From assembly GCF_013366925.1 (NCBI RefSeq), contig NZ_JAALDK010000001.1, positions 4,457,165 to 4,521,164 of the forward strand: 64,000 nucleotides of DNA, given 5' to 3'. Numbering within the stretch: the first letter of the stretch is position 1; the number at the start of each line of letters is the position of its first letter. Origin of the DNA: Paraburkholderia youngii (GTDB taxonomy: Bacteria > Pseudomonadota > Gammaproteobacteria > Burkholderiales > Burkholderiaceae). Below, piece by piece: positions 16,046 through 24,702 of this stretch. Both the position numbers and the translations under genes were made by a program. The notes under the pieces are model-generated. The model saw only the letters and a list, made by a program, of their open reading frames with translations, was not told where the DNA came from and did no database searches.

Positions 16046-17191
16046 ATGGATTTTTCTCTGACTGAAGATCACGTCACGCTGCAAGACGCCGTGCGCCGCT
16101 TCTGCGATGGCGAATATCCCGCGCATCTGCGTGGCAACGCCGAGGACCGCGAACTTGCCGCCAGGCGTCGCCATGGGCTGGCCGAGATGGGCGTGACCGG
16201 CCTCGTGATCGACGCCGATCACGGCGGCAGCGGTTGCGGTGCGGTGGAAACGATGCTGGTCGCGCAGCAGTTGGGCCGCGCGCTCGGCGGAGCGGGCTGG
16301 TTAGCGAGCGGGCTGCCGGCTGCCACGCTGATCGGCTCGGCCGGCAGCGACGAACAGAAGGTCACATGGCTCGAAGCCGTGGTAAGAGGCGAGGAGGTGC
16401 TGGCGTTCGCCGTTAGCGAGACCGAGTCGCGTTACGACGTCACGCGTCTGGCTGTGCCAGCAACCGAAACCGGCGACGGCTGGAAGATCAACGGCACGAA
16501 GACCATTGTATTTGACGCCGCCATCGCTGGTGCCTTCGTGGTGGCCGTGCGTACCTCGGGCCAGCGCGGCGACAGGCAAGGCCTGAGTCTGTTCCTCGTG
16601 GACGCGAAGGCGCCCGGCATCAGCCTGCGCAACTTCGAGACAATCGACGCACGTGAAGCCGCGCACGTCACGTTCGCCAATGTGTTGGTGACCAAGGCCG
16701 ATCTGATCGGTTCGCCCGGTGCGGCCCACGACCTCATCGAAGCTGCCCTCGACCGCGCGAACGCCGCGCTGGTGGCGGAGTCGGTCGGCGTGCTCGAAGC
16801 ACTGCTCGAACACACGTCCGAACACCTGAGCACACGCACACAGTTCGGCGCGCCACTCGCGAAGTTCCAGGCGCTTCAACACCGGGTGGCCGACATGCTG
16901 ATCTCGCTCGAACAGAGCAAGTCGATGGCCTGCGCCGCCGCGATGGCCGTGGATGGGAACGATCCTGACCGGCGCCGCCGTTTCGTGTCGGCGGCGAAGG
17001 CCTATGTCGGCGACGCATGCCGAACAGCGGGCGAATGGGGCATCCAGCTGCACGGCGGCATGGGCATGACCGAAGAGTGCCGCGTCGGCCATTACGCTAA
17101 GCGCATGTTCGCGATCAACATGACCTATGGCGACGCGAGCTGGCATCTGCAGCGCTTCACTTCGCAGCGTCTTGCACAGGAGGAAGCATGA
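16046..17191 (+). CDS. Acyl-CoA dehydrogenase 2
   Basis: A 381-residue acyl-CoA dehydrogenase of a more divergent branch. It begins MDFSLTEDHVTLQDAVRRF and its C-terminal region reads IQLHGGMGMTEECRVGHYAKR, a variant of the usual flavin-binding tail. The middle domain keeps LAFAVSETESRYD and GWKINGTKTIVFD. ATG 16046 follows AGGCGG; an upstream TTG at 16028 overlaps the previous gene and is less likely. Its stop overlaps the next start (ATGA at 17188), so translation is probably coupled. It may pair with acyl-CoA dehydrogenase 1. Confidence 0.88.
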   Translation: MDFSLTEDHVTLQDAVRRFCDGEYPAHLRGNAEDRELAARRRHGLAEMGVTGLVIDADHGGSGCGAVETMLVAQQLGRALGGAGWLASGLPAATLIGSAGSDEQKVTWLEAVVRGEEVLAFAVSETESRYDVTRLAVPATETGDGWKINGTKTIVFDAAIAGAFVVAVRTSGQRGDRQGLSLFLVDAKAPGISLRNFETIDAREAAHVTFANVLVTKADLIGSPGAAHDLIEAALDRANAALVAESVGVLEALLEHTSEHLSTRTQFGAPLAKFQALQHRVADMLISLEQSKSMACAAAMAVDGNDPDRRRRFVSAAKAYVGDACRTAGEWGIQLHGGMGMTEECRVGHYAKRMFAINMTYGDASWHLQRFTSQRLAQEEA

Positions 17192-18351
17192 GCCTGAACG
17201 GAGCAGCTTATATCGTCGGGGCTTACGAGCACCCGACGCGCAAGGCCGACGAACTGTCGGTGCTGCGCCTGCACGCCGATGTGGCAAAGGGCGCACTCGA
17301 CGACGCGGGCCTGACCAAGGACGACATTGACGGCTACTTCTGCGCCGGTGACGCGCCTGGCCTCGGCACCACGACAGTCGCCGAATACCTCGGCCTCAAG
17401 CTTCGCCACGTCGATTCGACCGAATGCGGCGGCTCCGCGCCGATCCTTCACGTCGCGCACGCGGCCGAAGCGATCAAGGCCGGCCGTTGCAACGTGGCGC
17501 TGATCACGCTAGCGGGCCGTCCGCGCGCAGCAGGCGCCGCGCTGTCGCTGAAGGCGCCGGACCCGGACGCGCCGGAAGTGCAGTTCGAGCTGCCGTTCGG
17601 GCCGGCTACGCAGAACCTGTACGGCATGGTCGCGAAGCGTCACATGTACGAATTCGGCACTACGAGCGAACAACTCGCATGGATCAAGGTGGCGGCCTCG
17701 CACCACGCGCAGCACAACCCGAACGCGATGCTGCGCAATGTCGTGACCGTCGAGGACGTCATCAATTCGCCGATGGTGTCCGATCCGCTGCATCGACTGG
17801 ACTGCTGCGTGATGAGCGACGGCGGCGGTGCGTTGATCGTCGCGCGTCCGGAGATCGCAAAGAAGCTCAACCGTCCGCTCGTCAAGGTACGGGGCACGGG
17901 CGAGGCGCCCAAGCACGCGGCCGGCGGCAAGATCGACCTGAGCTGGTCGGCGACGAAGTGGTCGGGCGCGGCCGCGTTCGCCGAGGCTCGCCTCACGCCG
18001 GAGGACATTAAGTACGCGTCGCTGTACGACAGCTTCACGATCACAGTGCTCATGCAGCTCGAAGACCTCGGCTTTTGCAAGAAGGGGGACGGCGGCAAGT
18101 TCGTGATGGACGGCAACCTGATTTCGGGCGTCGGCAAGCTGCCGTTCAACACCGATGGCGGTGGTCTGTGCAACAACCATCCCGCGAACCGCGGTGGCGT
18201 CACGAAGGTGATCGAGGCCGTGCGCCAACTGCGCGGCGAGGCTCATCCGGCCGTGCAGGTCAAAGATTGCGATATCGCGCTCGCGAACGGTATCGGCGGC
18301 GCGCTGGCGTCGCGTCACACCGCGGGCACGCTGATCATGGAACGGGAGTAA
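17188..18351 (+). CDS. SCP2-type thiolase-like protein (possible acyl-CoA lyase)
   Basis: A 387-residue thiolase-fold protein of the lipid-transfer/SCP2 group. The N-terminal Cys candidate lies in STECGGSAP (about residue 78) and the His-containing region is CNNHPANRGG. The C-terminal motif that in true thiolases carries the second Cys reads ALANGIGGALASRH, with no Cys. A DUF35 Zn-ribbon/OB protein follows directly (2-base gap), as in Ltp2-ChsH2 steroid aldolases and BbsA-BbsB. I infer that the pair may catalyse retro-aldol or thiolytic C-C cleavage of a CoA-bound side chain; plain acetyl-CoA acyltransferase activity is the alternative. Confidence 0.82.
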   Translation: MSLNGAAYIVGAYEHPTRKADELSVLRLHADVAKGALDDAGLTKDDIDGYFCAGDAPGLGTTTVAEYLGLKLRHVDSTECGGSAPILHVAHAAEAIKAGRCNVALITLAGRPRAAGAALSLKAPDPDAPEVQFELPFGPATQNLYGMVAKRHMYEFGTTSEQLAWIKVAASHHAQHNPNAMLRNVVTVEDVINSPMVSDPLHRLDCCVMSDGGGALIVARPEIAKKLNRPLVKVRGTGEAPKHAAGGKIDLSWSATKWSGAAAFAEARLTPEDIKYASLYDSFTITVLMQLEDLGFCKKGDGGKFVMDGNLISGVGKLPFNTDGGGLCNNHPANRGGVTKVIEAVRQLRGEAHPAVQVKDCDIALANGIGGALASRHTAGTLIMERE

Positions 18352-18353
18352 TC

Positions 18354-18815
18354 ATGAGCACAACCCAATCGACCACCGGCACACCGGCTCAGGGCGCGGC
18401 GCCTGCTGCCAGACCCGCCGCGAAGCCCGCTGGCCCGCGCCGCATCCACGCGCCGCGCGTGCTACCCGAGGCCATGCCGTTCTGGGTCGCCGCGAAGGAA
18501 GGGCGCCTGCTTATCAAGCGCTGCAAGGACTGCGGTGAAACGCATTACTACCCGCGCGACATCTGCCCGCACTGCATGAGTTCGAACACCGAATGGTTCG
18601 ATTCGAAGGGGCTGGGCGCGGTCTATTCGTTCAGCACGATGGGCAAGGACGAGGCGCGCTACACGCTCGCCTACGTGACGCTCGACGAAGGCGTGACGAT
18701 GCTGACCAATCTGGTCGACTGCGATCCCGCGGCGCTCTCGGTTGGCCAGCGCGTGAAGCTCGTCTTCAAGCCGAGCGAAGGCGAATACCCCGTGCCAATG
18801 TTCACGCCGGCCTGA
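18354..18815 (+). CDS. Zn-ribbon/OB-fold protein (DUF35), partner of the thiolase-like protein
   Basis: A 153-residue protein with an Ala/Pro-rich N-terminal 35 residues, then the rubredoxin-like zinc ribbon CKDCGETHYYPRDICPHC (two CxxC pairs) and an OB domain with TLDEGVTMLTNLVDCD. DUF35 proteins bind acyl-CoA or serve as obligate partners of thiolase-fold enzymes, for example ChsH2 with Ltp2. The gene follows its presumed partner with no room for a promoter. Confidence 0.85.
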   Translation: MSTTQSTTGTPAQGAAPAARPAAKPAGPRRIHAPRVLPEAMPFWVAAKEGRLLIKRCKDCGETHYYPRDICPHCMSSNTEWFDSKGLGAVYSFSTMGKDEARYTLAYVTLDEGVTMLTNLVDCDPAALSVGQRVKLVFKPSEGEYPVPMFTPA

Positions 18816-18840
18816 ACGAAACCCAGAGAGGAGACAAGGC

Positions 18841-20070
18841 ATGTCAGCCGATTTCAAGCAACAGCACGGCCGCCACGATCCGAAGAAAGGTCCGCTGTCG
18901 CGTTTCACGATCATCGACGCCTCGCGCGTACGCGCGGGCCCCACGGCCATGCGCGTGTTCGCGGACATGGGCGCGCGCGTGATCAAGCTGGAGATTCCGC
19001 CAGGCGCGCCGGGCGGCGACGACATGATCGGCGGGCGCGACCATAACCGCGCCGACTATGAGAATCTGCACCGCAACAAGGAAAGCCTGACGCTGAACAT
19101 GAAGGACCCGGCCGGCCTCGGGATTCTTCGCGAGCTGGTCAAGCGTGCGGACGTCTTCATCGAGAACTTCCGCCCCGACGTCAAGGATCGCCTCGGCATC
19201 GGCTACGAAACGCTGCGCGCCATCAATCCGCGCCTCGTTTATGCAAGCATTTCGGGCTTCGGTCAGGATGGCCCCTATGCGAAGTGGCCCGGCTTCGACT
19301 CCATCGCACAGGGCATGGGCGGCTTGATGAGCCTCACCGGCAAGCCGGGCGAAGGCCCGATGCGCGTCGGCATCCCGATTGCAGACCTGTGCTCGGGGCA
19401 CTTCTGCGCGCAGGCGATCATGACCGCGCTGCTCGAGCGCGAAGCTTCGGGCGAGGGCCAGTGGGTGCAGACCTCGCTGCTCGAAGCGCAGATCGCGATG
19501 CTCGACTTCCAGGCCGCGCAGTGGCTGGTGGACAAAAAGGTGCCGCAGCAGGTCGGCAACGAGCATCCGCTCACGGTGCCAACCGGCGTGTTCCCGACCA
19601 GCGATGGCTTCCTGAACCTGGCCGCGATCGGCAATGCGATGTTCGGGCGCCTGTGCGAGGCGCTCGGCTTGCAGCAGCTGGTCGGCCAGCCTGGCTACGA
19701 ATCGGATCCTGCCCGCGTCGAGAACCGGGATGCGGTCAACAAGGCGGTCGGCGATGTGTTCCTCACGCGCACCACGCGGGAGTGGACCGAGCTGCTGATC
19801 AAGGTCGGCGTGCCGTGCGGCCCGATCTACAAGGTCAACGAAGTATTCGACGATCCGCAGGTCAAGCATCTGGGCGTCGCGTGGCCGGCCGATGTGCCGG
19901 GCAAGGGCGAAGTGTCGTTCGTCGGTACGCCGTTCCGTCTGTCGCGCTACCCGCGCGCGCAGACGCCGCGCCTCGCGCCAGAGCAGGGCGAGCATACGCA
20001 GGCGATCCTGAACGAGCTTGGCTACGACGATCAACAGATAGAGCAGTGGCGCTCGGCCTTCGTGGTCTGA
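18841..20070 (+). CDS. Class III CoA transferase (CaiB/BaiF family)
   Basis: A 409-residue member of the formyl-CoA transferase/carnitine CoA-transferase family. It moves CoA between carboxylic acids through an aspartyl-CoA intermediate. The catalytic Asp is in PIADLCSG (near residue 182). Further conserved stretches are NRNKESL-like (HRNKESLTLNMKDP), DVFIENFRPDVKDRLGIGYE and ISGFGQDGPYA. An AGAGGAGA ribosome site lies just upstream. With the ADP-forming synthetase it gives the operon two ways to make CoA thioesters, perhaps for substrate and product. Confidence 0.9.
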   Translation: MSADFKQQHGRHDPKKGPLSRFTIIDASRVRAGPTAMRVFADMGARVIKLEIPPGAPGGDDMIGGRDHNRADYENLHRNKESLTLNMKDPAGLGILRELVKRADVFIENFRPDVKDRLGIGYETLRAINPRLVYASISGFGQDGPYAKWPGFDSIAQGMGGLMSLTGKPGEGPMRVGIPIADLCSGHFCAQAIMTALLEREASGEGQWVQTSLLEAQIAMLDFQAAQWLVDKKVPQQVGNEHPLTVPTGVFPTSDGFLNLAAIGNAMFGRLCEALGLQQLVGQPGYESDPARVENRDAVNKAVGDVFLTRTTREWTELLIKVGVPCGPIYKVNEVFDDPQVKHLGVAWPADVPGKGEVSFVGTPFRLSRYPRAQTPRLAPEQGEHTQAILNELGYDDQQIEQWRSAFVV

Positions 20071-20108
20071 CGCACGCTCACAGCAGGTTTTGAAGAGAGG
20101 GAGACGAA

Positions 20109-21107
20109 ATGGCACGACTGGTCGCCGGATTCGGTTCATCGCACAGCATCATGCTGGTTTGCCAGCGCGAAGACTGGCAGCATGGTTTCAAGCAGGTCGA
20201 TCCGAAGAATCCGCATTACTTCGATCGCCTCGGCAACCCCACGACTTATGAAGCGCTGCTCAAGATCGCCCCGACGGATTCCGAGGCGATGGTGTCGGCC
20301 GAGAGGATGGGCGAGCGCTACGATCAGGCCGAAGCCGCCATGGACGAAGTGCGCGATCGTATCCGCGCGGCGAAACTCGACGTGCTGCTCGTGGTCGGCG
20401 ACGACCAGACCGAACTGTTTCGCACGACCAACAACCCTACATTCGCGATCTACTATGGCGACACGATCCGCAACGCGAAGCGCGAGGTGAGCCCGAACGC
20501 GAACTGGTATGCGCGCGCTCGCACGATGCGCCAGGAGCCCGATGCCGACGTGCACTACCCCGTTAAGGCCGACATGGCGCGCTGGCTGATCCGCGAACTG
20601 TGCGACCGCGATTTCGACATCGCGGCGATGGACGGTCTCGAGCGCGACCAGTACGAGGGCCATGCGTTCTCATTCATTCACCGCCGCTATTTGCAGGGTC
20701 TCGACCTGCCAGTGATTCCGGTGATCATCAACACGTTCGATCCGCCTAACCAGCCCACGCCGCGCCGCTGCATCCAGCTCGGCCGGGCGCTGCGCGAGCT
20801 GATCGAGGCCTATCCGGAAGACCTGCGAGTGGGCGTGCTGGCTTCCGGTGGCCTGTCGCACTTCGTCGTGGACGAGGACCTCGACACCGGCATCATCGAT
20901 GCAATCCGCCGCAAGGACAGTGAATGGCTGGCCGCGCTGGATCCGAAGAAGTTGCAGGCTGGCAGCTCGGAGATCCGTAACTGGATCATCGGCGTAGAGG
21001 CACTGAAGTCACTCGAGCTCGAATGGGTCCACTACGTGCCCGGTTACCGCACGGCGGCCCTGACCGGCACGGGCCTCGCTTTCGCGGCCTGGCATACGCT
21101 CGACTGA
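20109..21107 (+). CDS. Class III extradiol ring-cleavage dioxygenase (LigB type)
   Basis: A 332-residue Fe(II) dioxygenase of the LigB superfamily, which opens catechol rings meta to the hydroxyls. The N-terminal GSSHSIML supplies the first iron His, VVGDDQTELF is the family core motif, and GHAFSFIHRRY and LASGGLSHFVVDEDL follow. The protein is about 30 residues longer than LigB of protocatechuate 4,5-dioxygenase. No LigA (small subunit) gene is in the operon, so it is either self-sufficient or uses a distant partner. Downstream LigK-like aldolases and the LigJ-like amidohydrolase fit a protocatechuate/gallate-type 4,5-cleavage route. Confidence 0.85.
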   Translation: MARLVAGFGSSHSIMLVCQREDWQHGFKQVDPKNPHYFDRLGNPTTYEALLKIAPTDSEAMVSAERMGERYDQAEAAMDEVRDRIRAAKLDVLLVVGDDQTELFRTTNNPTFAIYYGDTIRNAKREVSPNANWYARARTMRQEPDADVHYPVKADMARWLIRELCDRDFDIAAMDGLERDQYEGHAFSFIHRRYLQGLDLPVIPVIINTFDPPNQPTPRRCIQLGRALRELIEAYPEDLRVGVLASGGLSHFVVDEDLDTGIIDAIRRKDSEWLAALDPKKLQAGSSEIRNWIIGVEALKSLELEWVHYVPGYRTAALTGTGLAFAAWHTLD

Positions 21108-21182
21108 ACCCGGCAGCCCGGTCCGTTCAGCACGGGGGCTCGGATGACACTTCAAGTTTCTTTCAGGAAAGTACAACACATC

Positions 21183-21836
21183 ATGGCTGACCAAAACGTA
21201 CAGCGCCTGCGCCGGCTCGATTGCTGCGCCGTCTCGGACGCGCTCGACAAACTCAAGCTGAGCGGCGTGGTGAGCGGTTTGCCGCAACGCGCCGGTGCGG
21301 GCCGCGTCGCGGGCCGCGCGATCACCGTCAAGCTTGGCACGGGCGAAGCGCCCCCGGGGCCGCCGGTGCACCTTGGTTGCACGGCTGTCGAACAGGCCGA
21401 CGGCGAGAACGTGATCGTCATTGAGCAGAGTAGCGGCGTGGAAGCCGGTTGCTGGGGCGGTCTGCTGTCGCTGGCGGCGAAGGTGCGCGGCGTGGCCGGC
21501 GTGGTCGCGGACGGCCCGGTGCGCGACATCGACGAAGCCGTGGCCTATGAACTGCCCGTGTTCAGCCGCTCGACGACGGCTCGCACCGCGCGCGGCCGCG
21601 TGGTCGAGAAGGGCACGAATATTCCGGTGCAGATCGGTGACGTTCGCGTGGAAGCCGGCGACTACGTCGTGGCGGACAACAGCGCCGCGATTTTCATTCG
21701 CGCAGCCGACATCGAAGCCGTGTTGGAAGTTGCCGAAATGATCGTCAACAAGGAGGCCGCGATGGCCAAGGCGATTCTGGCCGGCACGCCGGTCGGGCGG
21801 GTGATGGGCGGCAACTACGAGCATATGCTCAAGTAA
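21183..21836 (+). CDS. RraA/LigK-fold protein 1 (putative aldolase)
   Basis: A 217-residue protein of the RraA/HMG aldolase superfamily. It has the fold's catalytic loop GCWGGLLSLAAKVRG followed by GVVADGPVRDID, with the Arg-Asp pair used for pyruvate enolate binding and metal coordination in LigK-type aldolases. RraA-type RNase E inhibitors share the fold but are not expected in a catabolic operon. Start 21183 (MADQNVQRLRRLD) matches relatives; an in-frame ATG at 21144 would add 13 residues and cannot be excluded. It is the first of three consecutive family members. Confidence 0.75.
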   Translation: MADQNVQRLRRLDCCAVSDALDKLKLSGVVSGLPQRAGAGRVAGRAITVKLGTGEAPPGPPVHLGCTAVEQADGENVIVIEQSSGVEAGCWGGLLSLAAKVRGVAGVVADGPVRDIDEAVAYELPVFSRSTTARTARGRVVEKGTNIPVQIGDVRVEAGDYVVADNSAAIFIRAADIEAVLEVAEMIVNKEAAMAKAILAGTPVGRVMGGNYEHMLK

Positions 21837-21879
21837 GCGGCATCTGGACAAACGCAGGAAATACGCAGGAATCCATACC

Positions 21880-22539
21880 ATGACGACTCAGGACAAGAAC
21901 GTCGAGCGCGCTGCAAAGCTCGACACGGCGACCCTTTCCGACGCACTCGACAAGCTCGGCATCGTGGGCCAGTGCTACAGGATCAGGCCCCGCAGCTCGG
22001 ATTTTCGCACCACCGGCCGCGCCTACACGATCAAATACGGTCCGCCTTCGAACCCGCCGGGCACCGTGGGCGACTTCATCGACGACGTGCCGGTCGGCAG
22101 CATTGTCGTGCTCGACAACAGCGGCCGTGAAGACGCCACCGTGTGGGGCGACATCATGACCGAGATCGCGCACCGCCGCGGCATCGCCGGCACAGTGATC
22201 AACGGAGTGTGCCGCGACGTCGCGCTGTGCCTGAAGCTCGGCTACCCGGTGTTCAGCCGCGACCACTGGATGCGCACTGGCAAGGACCGCGTGCAGGTCG
22301 AAGCCGTGAACGTGCCGGTCAACATCGGTGAGGCGCGTGTCGCGCCGGGAGACCTGCTGCGCGGCGATGCCGACGGTGTGATCGTGATTCCGCGCGAGCA
22401 TGAGGACGCTGTGCTCGAGGCCGCCGAAACGATTCACAACGCTGAAGAAGCGATCCGCGAGGCCTGCCGTGGCGGCATGCGTCTCGACGAGGCACGCAGG
22501 CAGTTCAAGTACCACCAGTTGCAGACCAAGGGGAAGTAA
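21880..22539 (+). CDS. RraA/LigK-fold protein 2
   Basis: A 219-residue relative of the preceding gene. The core is VWGDIMTEIAHRRGIAG followed by TVINGVCRDVAL, so the Arg-Asp pair is kept, while the Asp of the usual DGxxRD motif is Asn. That may mean a changed substrate or a non-aldolase role such as oxaloacetate decarboxylation or tautomer conversion. Its stop codon overlaps the next start by one base (TAATG). Confidence 0.75.
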   Translation: MTTQDKNVERAAKLDTATLSDALDKLGIVGQCYRIRPRSSDFRTTGRAYTIKYGPPSNPPGTVGDFIDDVPVGSIVVLDNSGREDATVWGDIMTEIAHRRGIAGTVINGVCRDVALCLKLGYPVFSRDHWMRTGKDRVQVEAVNVPVNIGEARVAPGDLLRGDADGVIVIPREHEDAVLEAAETIHNAEEAIREACRGGMRLDEARRQFKYHQLQTKGK

Positions 22540-23219
22540 TGAGCGCCACGAACAACGTCAAGGAACACGATTCGTCGACGACGATTCGCACCGATTTCGA
22601 GCGCGTCGACGCGAAGGTCGTCGAAGCCGCGCGCAACGTGCCGGCAGCCGCATTGCACGAGGCCGGCGGCAAGATCGGCGTGCTGCCGACTTCGATCAAG
22701 CCGGTCGCGCCGGGCTTCCGGATCTGCGGCACGGCATTCACCGTGCATTCGCCGGGCGGTGACAACCTTTGGCTGCACCGTGCCATCCTCGCGGCCAAGC
22801 CGGGCGACGTACTCGTCGTCTACGCGAACGGTGCGTACGATCATGGCTATTGGGGCGAGGTCATGACCACGGCGGCCAAGGTGCGTGGTCTTGTGGGCCT
22901 CGTCATCGACGGCTGCGTGCGCGATGCCGACCTGCTGGAACAGATCGGCTTCCCGGTGTTCTCACGCGGTCTGTCGATTCGCGGCACGGGCAAGGACTAT
23001 GGCGCGATCGGCTGGCTCAATGCGCCGGTGCTGCTCGGCAACACGACGATCGAGCCCGGCGACCTGATCGTCGGCGACCGCGACGGCGTGGTTGCGGTAC
23101 CGCGGGCTCGTGCGTCCGAAGTGGTCGCGAAAGCCGCGCAGCGCGAAATCGATGAAGCGGCAATCTGCAAGCGCATCGAGGCCGGAGAGACCACGATGCA
23201 GATCTACGGCTTTCACTGA
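22539..23219 (+). CDS. RraA/LigK-fold protein 3 (4-carboxy-4-hydroxy-2-oxoadipate aldolase-like)
   Basis: A 226-residue protein with the full motif set of LigK/ProA-type class II aldolases: GYWGEVMTTAAKVRGLVG, then VIDGCVRDADLL with Arg and Asp of the active site, and GDLIVGDRDGVVAVP. Of the three tandem paralogues this is the best candidate for the pyruvate-releasing aldolase that ends a 4,5-cleavage pathway. It begins with a 25-residue polar extension. It is translationally coupled to the previous gene. Confidence 0.8.
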   Translation: MSATNNVKEHDSSTTIRTDFERVDAKVVEAARNVPAAALHEAGGKIGVLPTSIKPVAPGFRICGTAFTVHSPGGDNLWLHRAILAAKPGDVLVVYANGAYDHGYWGEVMTTAAKVRGLVGLVIDGCVRDADLLEQIGFPVFSRGLSIRGTGKDYGAIGWLNAPVLLGNTTIEPGDLIVGDRDGVVAVPRARASEVVAKAAQREIDEAAICKRIEAGETTMQIYGFH

Positions 23220-23243
23220 ATCGAACATACAGGAGAGGTGGCA

Positions 23244-24011
23244 ATGAGCGAGATGGCACCGGGCCAGGCGCCGGAATTGGTGGTCAATGGCCGCGAGGCC
23301 GTCATCACGCTGCGCCGTCCACAGGTCGCGAACCGCCTTGAGTTCTCCGATCTCGAGACGATTCGCGGCTACCTGCGCGAAGTGAATGCGATGGAGCAAG
23401 TGCTCGTTCTGCATCTGCGCGCCGAGGGCAGGCATTTCTGCTCGGGCTTCAATATCCGCTGCGTCGGCGCCGGCAATATCGGCGAAGCCTTCGAGGCCCT
23501 CGCGGGAGAACTGGAAACCGCGCGGCCGGTGACGATCGCTGCTGTGAACGGCGGCGTCTATGGCGGCGCGACGGATCTCGCTCTGGCCTGCGATTTTCGC
23601 TATGGCGTCACGCATTCGCAGATGTTCGTGCCGGCCGCGAAGCTCGGTCTGCTGTTCTATCAGGGCGGACTGCACCGCTATGTTTCGCGTCTTGGCGTGA
23701 ACGTGGCCAAGCGTCTGCTGCTCACGGGCGCGAGCTTCGATGCCGGGCAGATGCGCGATTGCGGCTTCCTCGACGAGGTGGTCGAACCCGCGCGTCTGGA
23801 AGAGGTGACCGGTGCATTGGGCGCGCAACTGGGTGGCATGGCGCCGCTCGCGCTGCTCGGCATGAAGAAGCATCTGACGCGCATCGCGGCGGGTCGCTTC
23901 GATGCTGTCGGTTACGCGCAGGATCTGGCTCGCGCCGATGCGTCCGACGATCTGCGCGAGGGTGCGCTGGCCTGGCAGGAAAAGCGCGCGCCCGCATTCA
24001 AGGGGCGCTGA
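23244..24011 (+). CDS. Crotonase-family protein lacking both usual catalytic Glu
   Basis: A 255-residue crotonase fold with CoA-site LRRPQVANRLEF, the oxyanion region GRHFCSGFNIR and GGVYGGATDLALACDFRYG. At the position of the first hydratase Glu the sequence is PAAKLGLLFYQGG (Ala), and the second position reads VAKRLLLTG (Lys/Arg). A simple enoyl-CoA hydratase is therefore unlikely; an isomerase, hydrolase or C-C lyase member is more probable. ATG 23244 follows AGGAGAGG; GTG 23238 overlaps that site. Confidence 0.75.
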   Translation: MSEMAPGQAPELVVNGREAVITLRRPQVANRLEFSDLETIRGYLREVNAMEQVLVLHLRAEGRHFCSGFNIRCVGAGNIGEAFEALAGELETARPVTIAAVNGGVYGGATDLALACDFRYGVTHSQMFVPAAKLGLLFYQGGLHRYVSRLGVNVAKRLLLTGASFDAGQMRDCGFLDEVVEPARLEEVTGALGAQLGGMAPLALLGMKKHLTRIAAGRFDAVGYAQDLARADASDDLREGALAWQEKRAPAFKGR

Positions 24012-24042
24012 GAGCCGCTGAACGCATTTTTATCGAGGGCGC

Positions 24043-24498
24043 ATGTTGCGCCCGATCTTTTTCGGGGTTCATCTGGCAATGATTGCGGCGATCCATCCGT
24101 ACATACGCAAGATCATGGAAGGCGAACTCGCGGCACCGCCGATCAGCACCACGCTCGGCAACAGGATTGTCCTGGTCGATATCGAGGCGGGCCGCATCGA
24201 ATGCGAATACCAGGGCTTGCCTGCATTCGCGAATCCTGCCGGGCAGGTTCAGGGCGGAATGCTCGCGGCGATGCTCGACGACGTCACTGCGTTGCTGTGC
24301 ATGGCCTCGCTCCGCGAGGACAAGCATTGCGCGACGCTGAGCCTGAATGTGTCTTTCTTGCGCCCGGGCAAGGCTGGCCTGATTACCGGCCGCGCGAGCC
24401 TCGTGCGTCAGGGTTCGCGCGTCGTCAATGTCGAGGGCGAACTCTGGCAGGACGACAAGCTGCTCGCGACGGCAACGGCGGTCAATCTGGTCGCCTGA
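24043..24498 (+). CDS. Hotdog-fold thioesterase (PaaI-like)
   Basis: A protein of up to 151 residues with the hotdog core: NPAGQVQGGMLAAMLDDVTALL and TLSLNVSFLRPGKAGLITG. PaaI-like enzymes hydrolyse aryl- or acyl-CoA, often to release CoA from dead-end intermediates. The start is uncertain. ATG 24043 has a close GAGGG, while ATG 24079 (MIAAIHPYIRKIM) gives a more typical N-terminus but a weak ribosome site. It is the last gene of the degradative run, before the ETF genes. Confidence 0.78.
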   Translation: MLRPIFFGVHLAMIAAIHPYIRKIMEGELAAPPISTTLGNRIVLVDIEAGRIECEYQGLPAFANPAGQVQGGMLAAMLDDVTALLCMASLREDKHCATLSLNVSFLRPGKAGLITGRASLVRQGSRVVNVEGELWQDDKLLATATAVNLVA

Positions 24499-24702
24499 TT
24501 TCAGCGCTGCTCGGCTGAGACGTCTGAACCGGTCGCATCGTAGCGCCATTGTGGTTGGGGGAGTGTGCCCGTTACGGTGGTTGCAGATGTTTCTACCCGC
24601 GTTCTAGAGGCCGTCATCGTGATGACTGAGCCTGATGGCCTGAGATCTGGCGCCAGCATTCGGGCAACTTCGGTTGTTCATTTGATTGTCAAAGGAAAAT
24701 GA

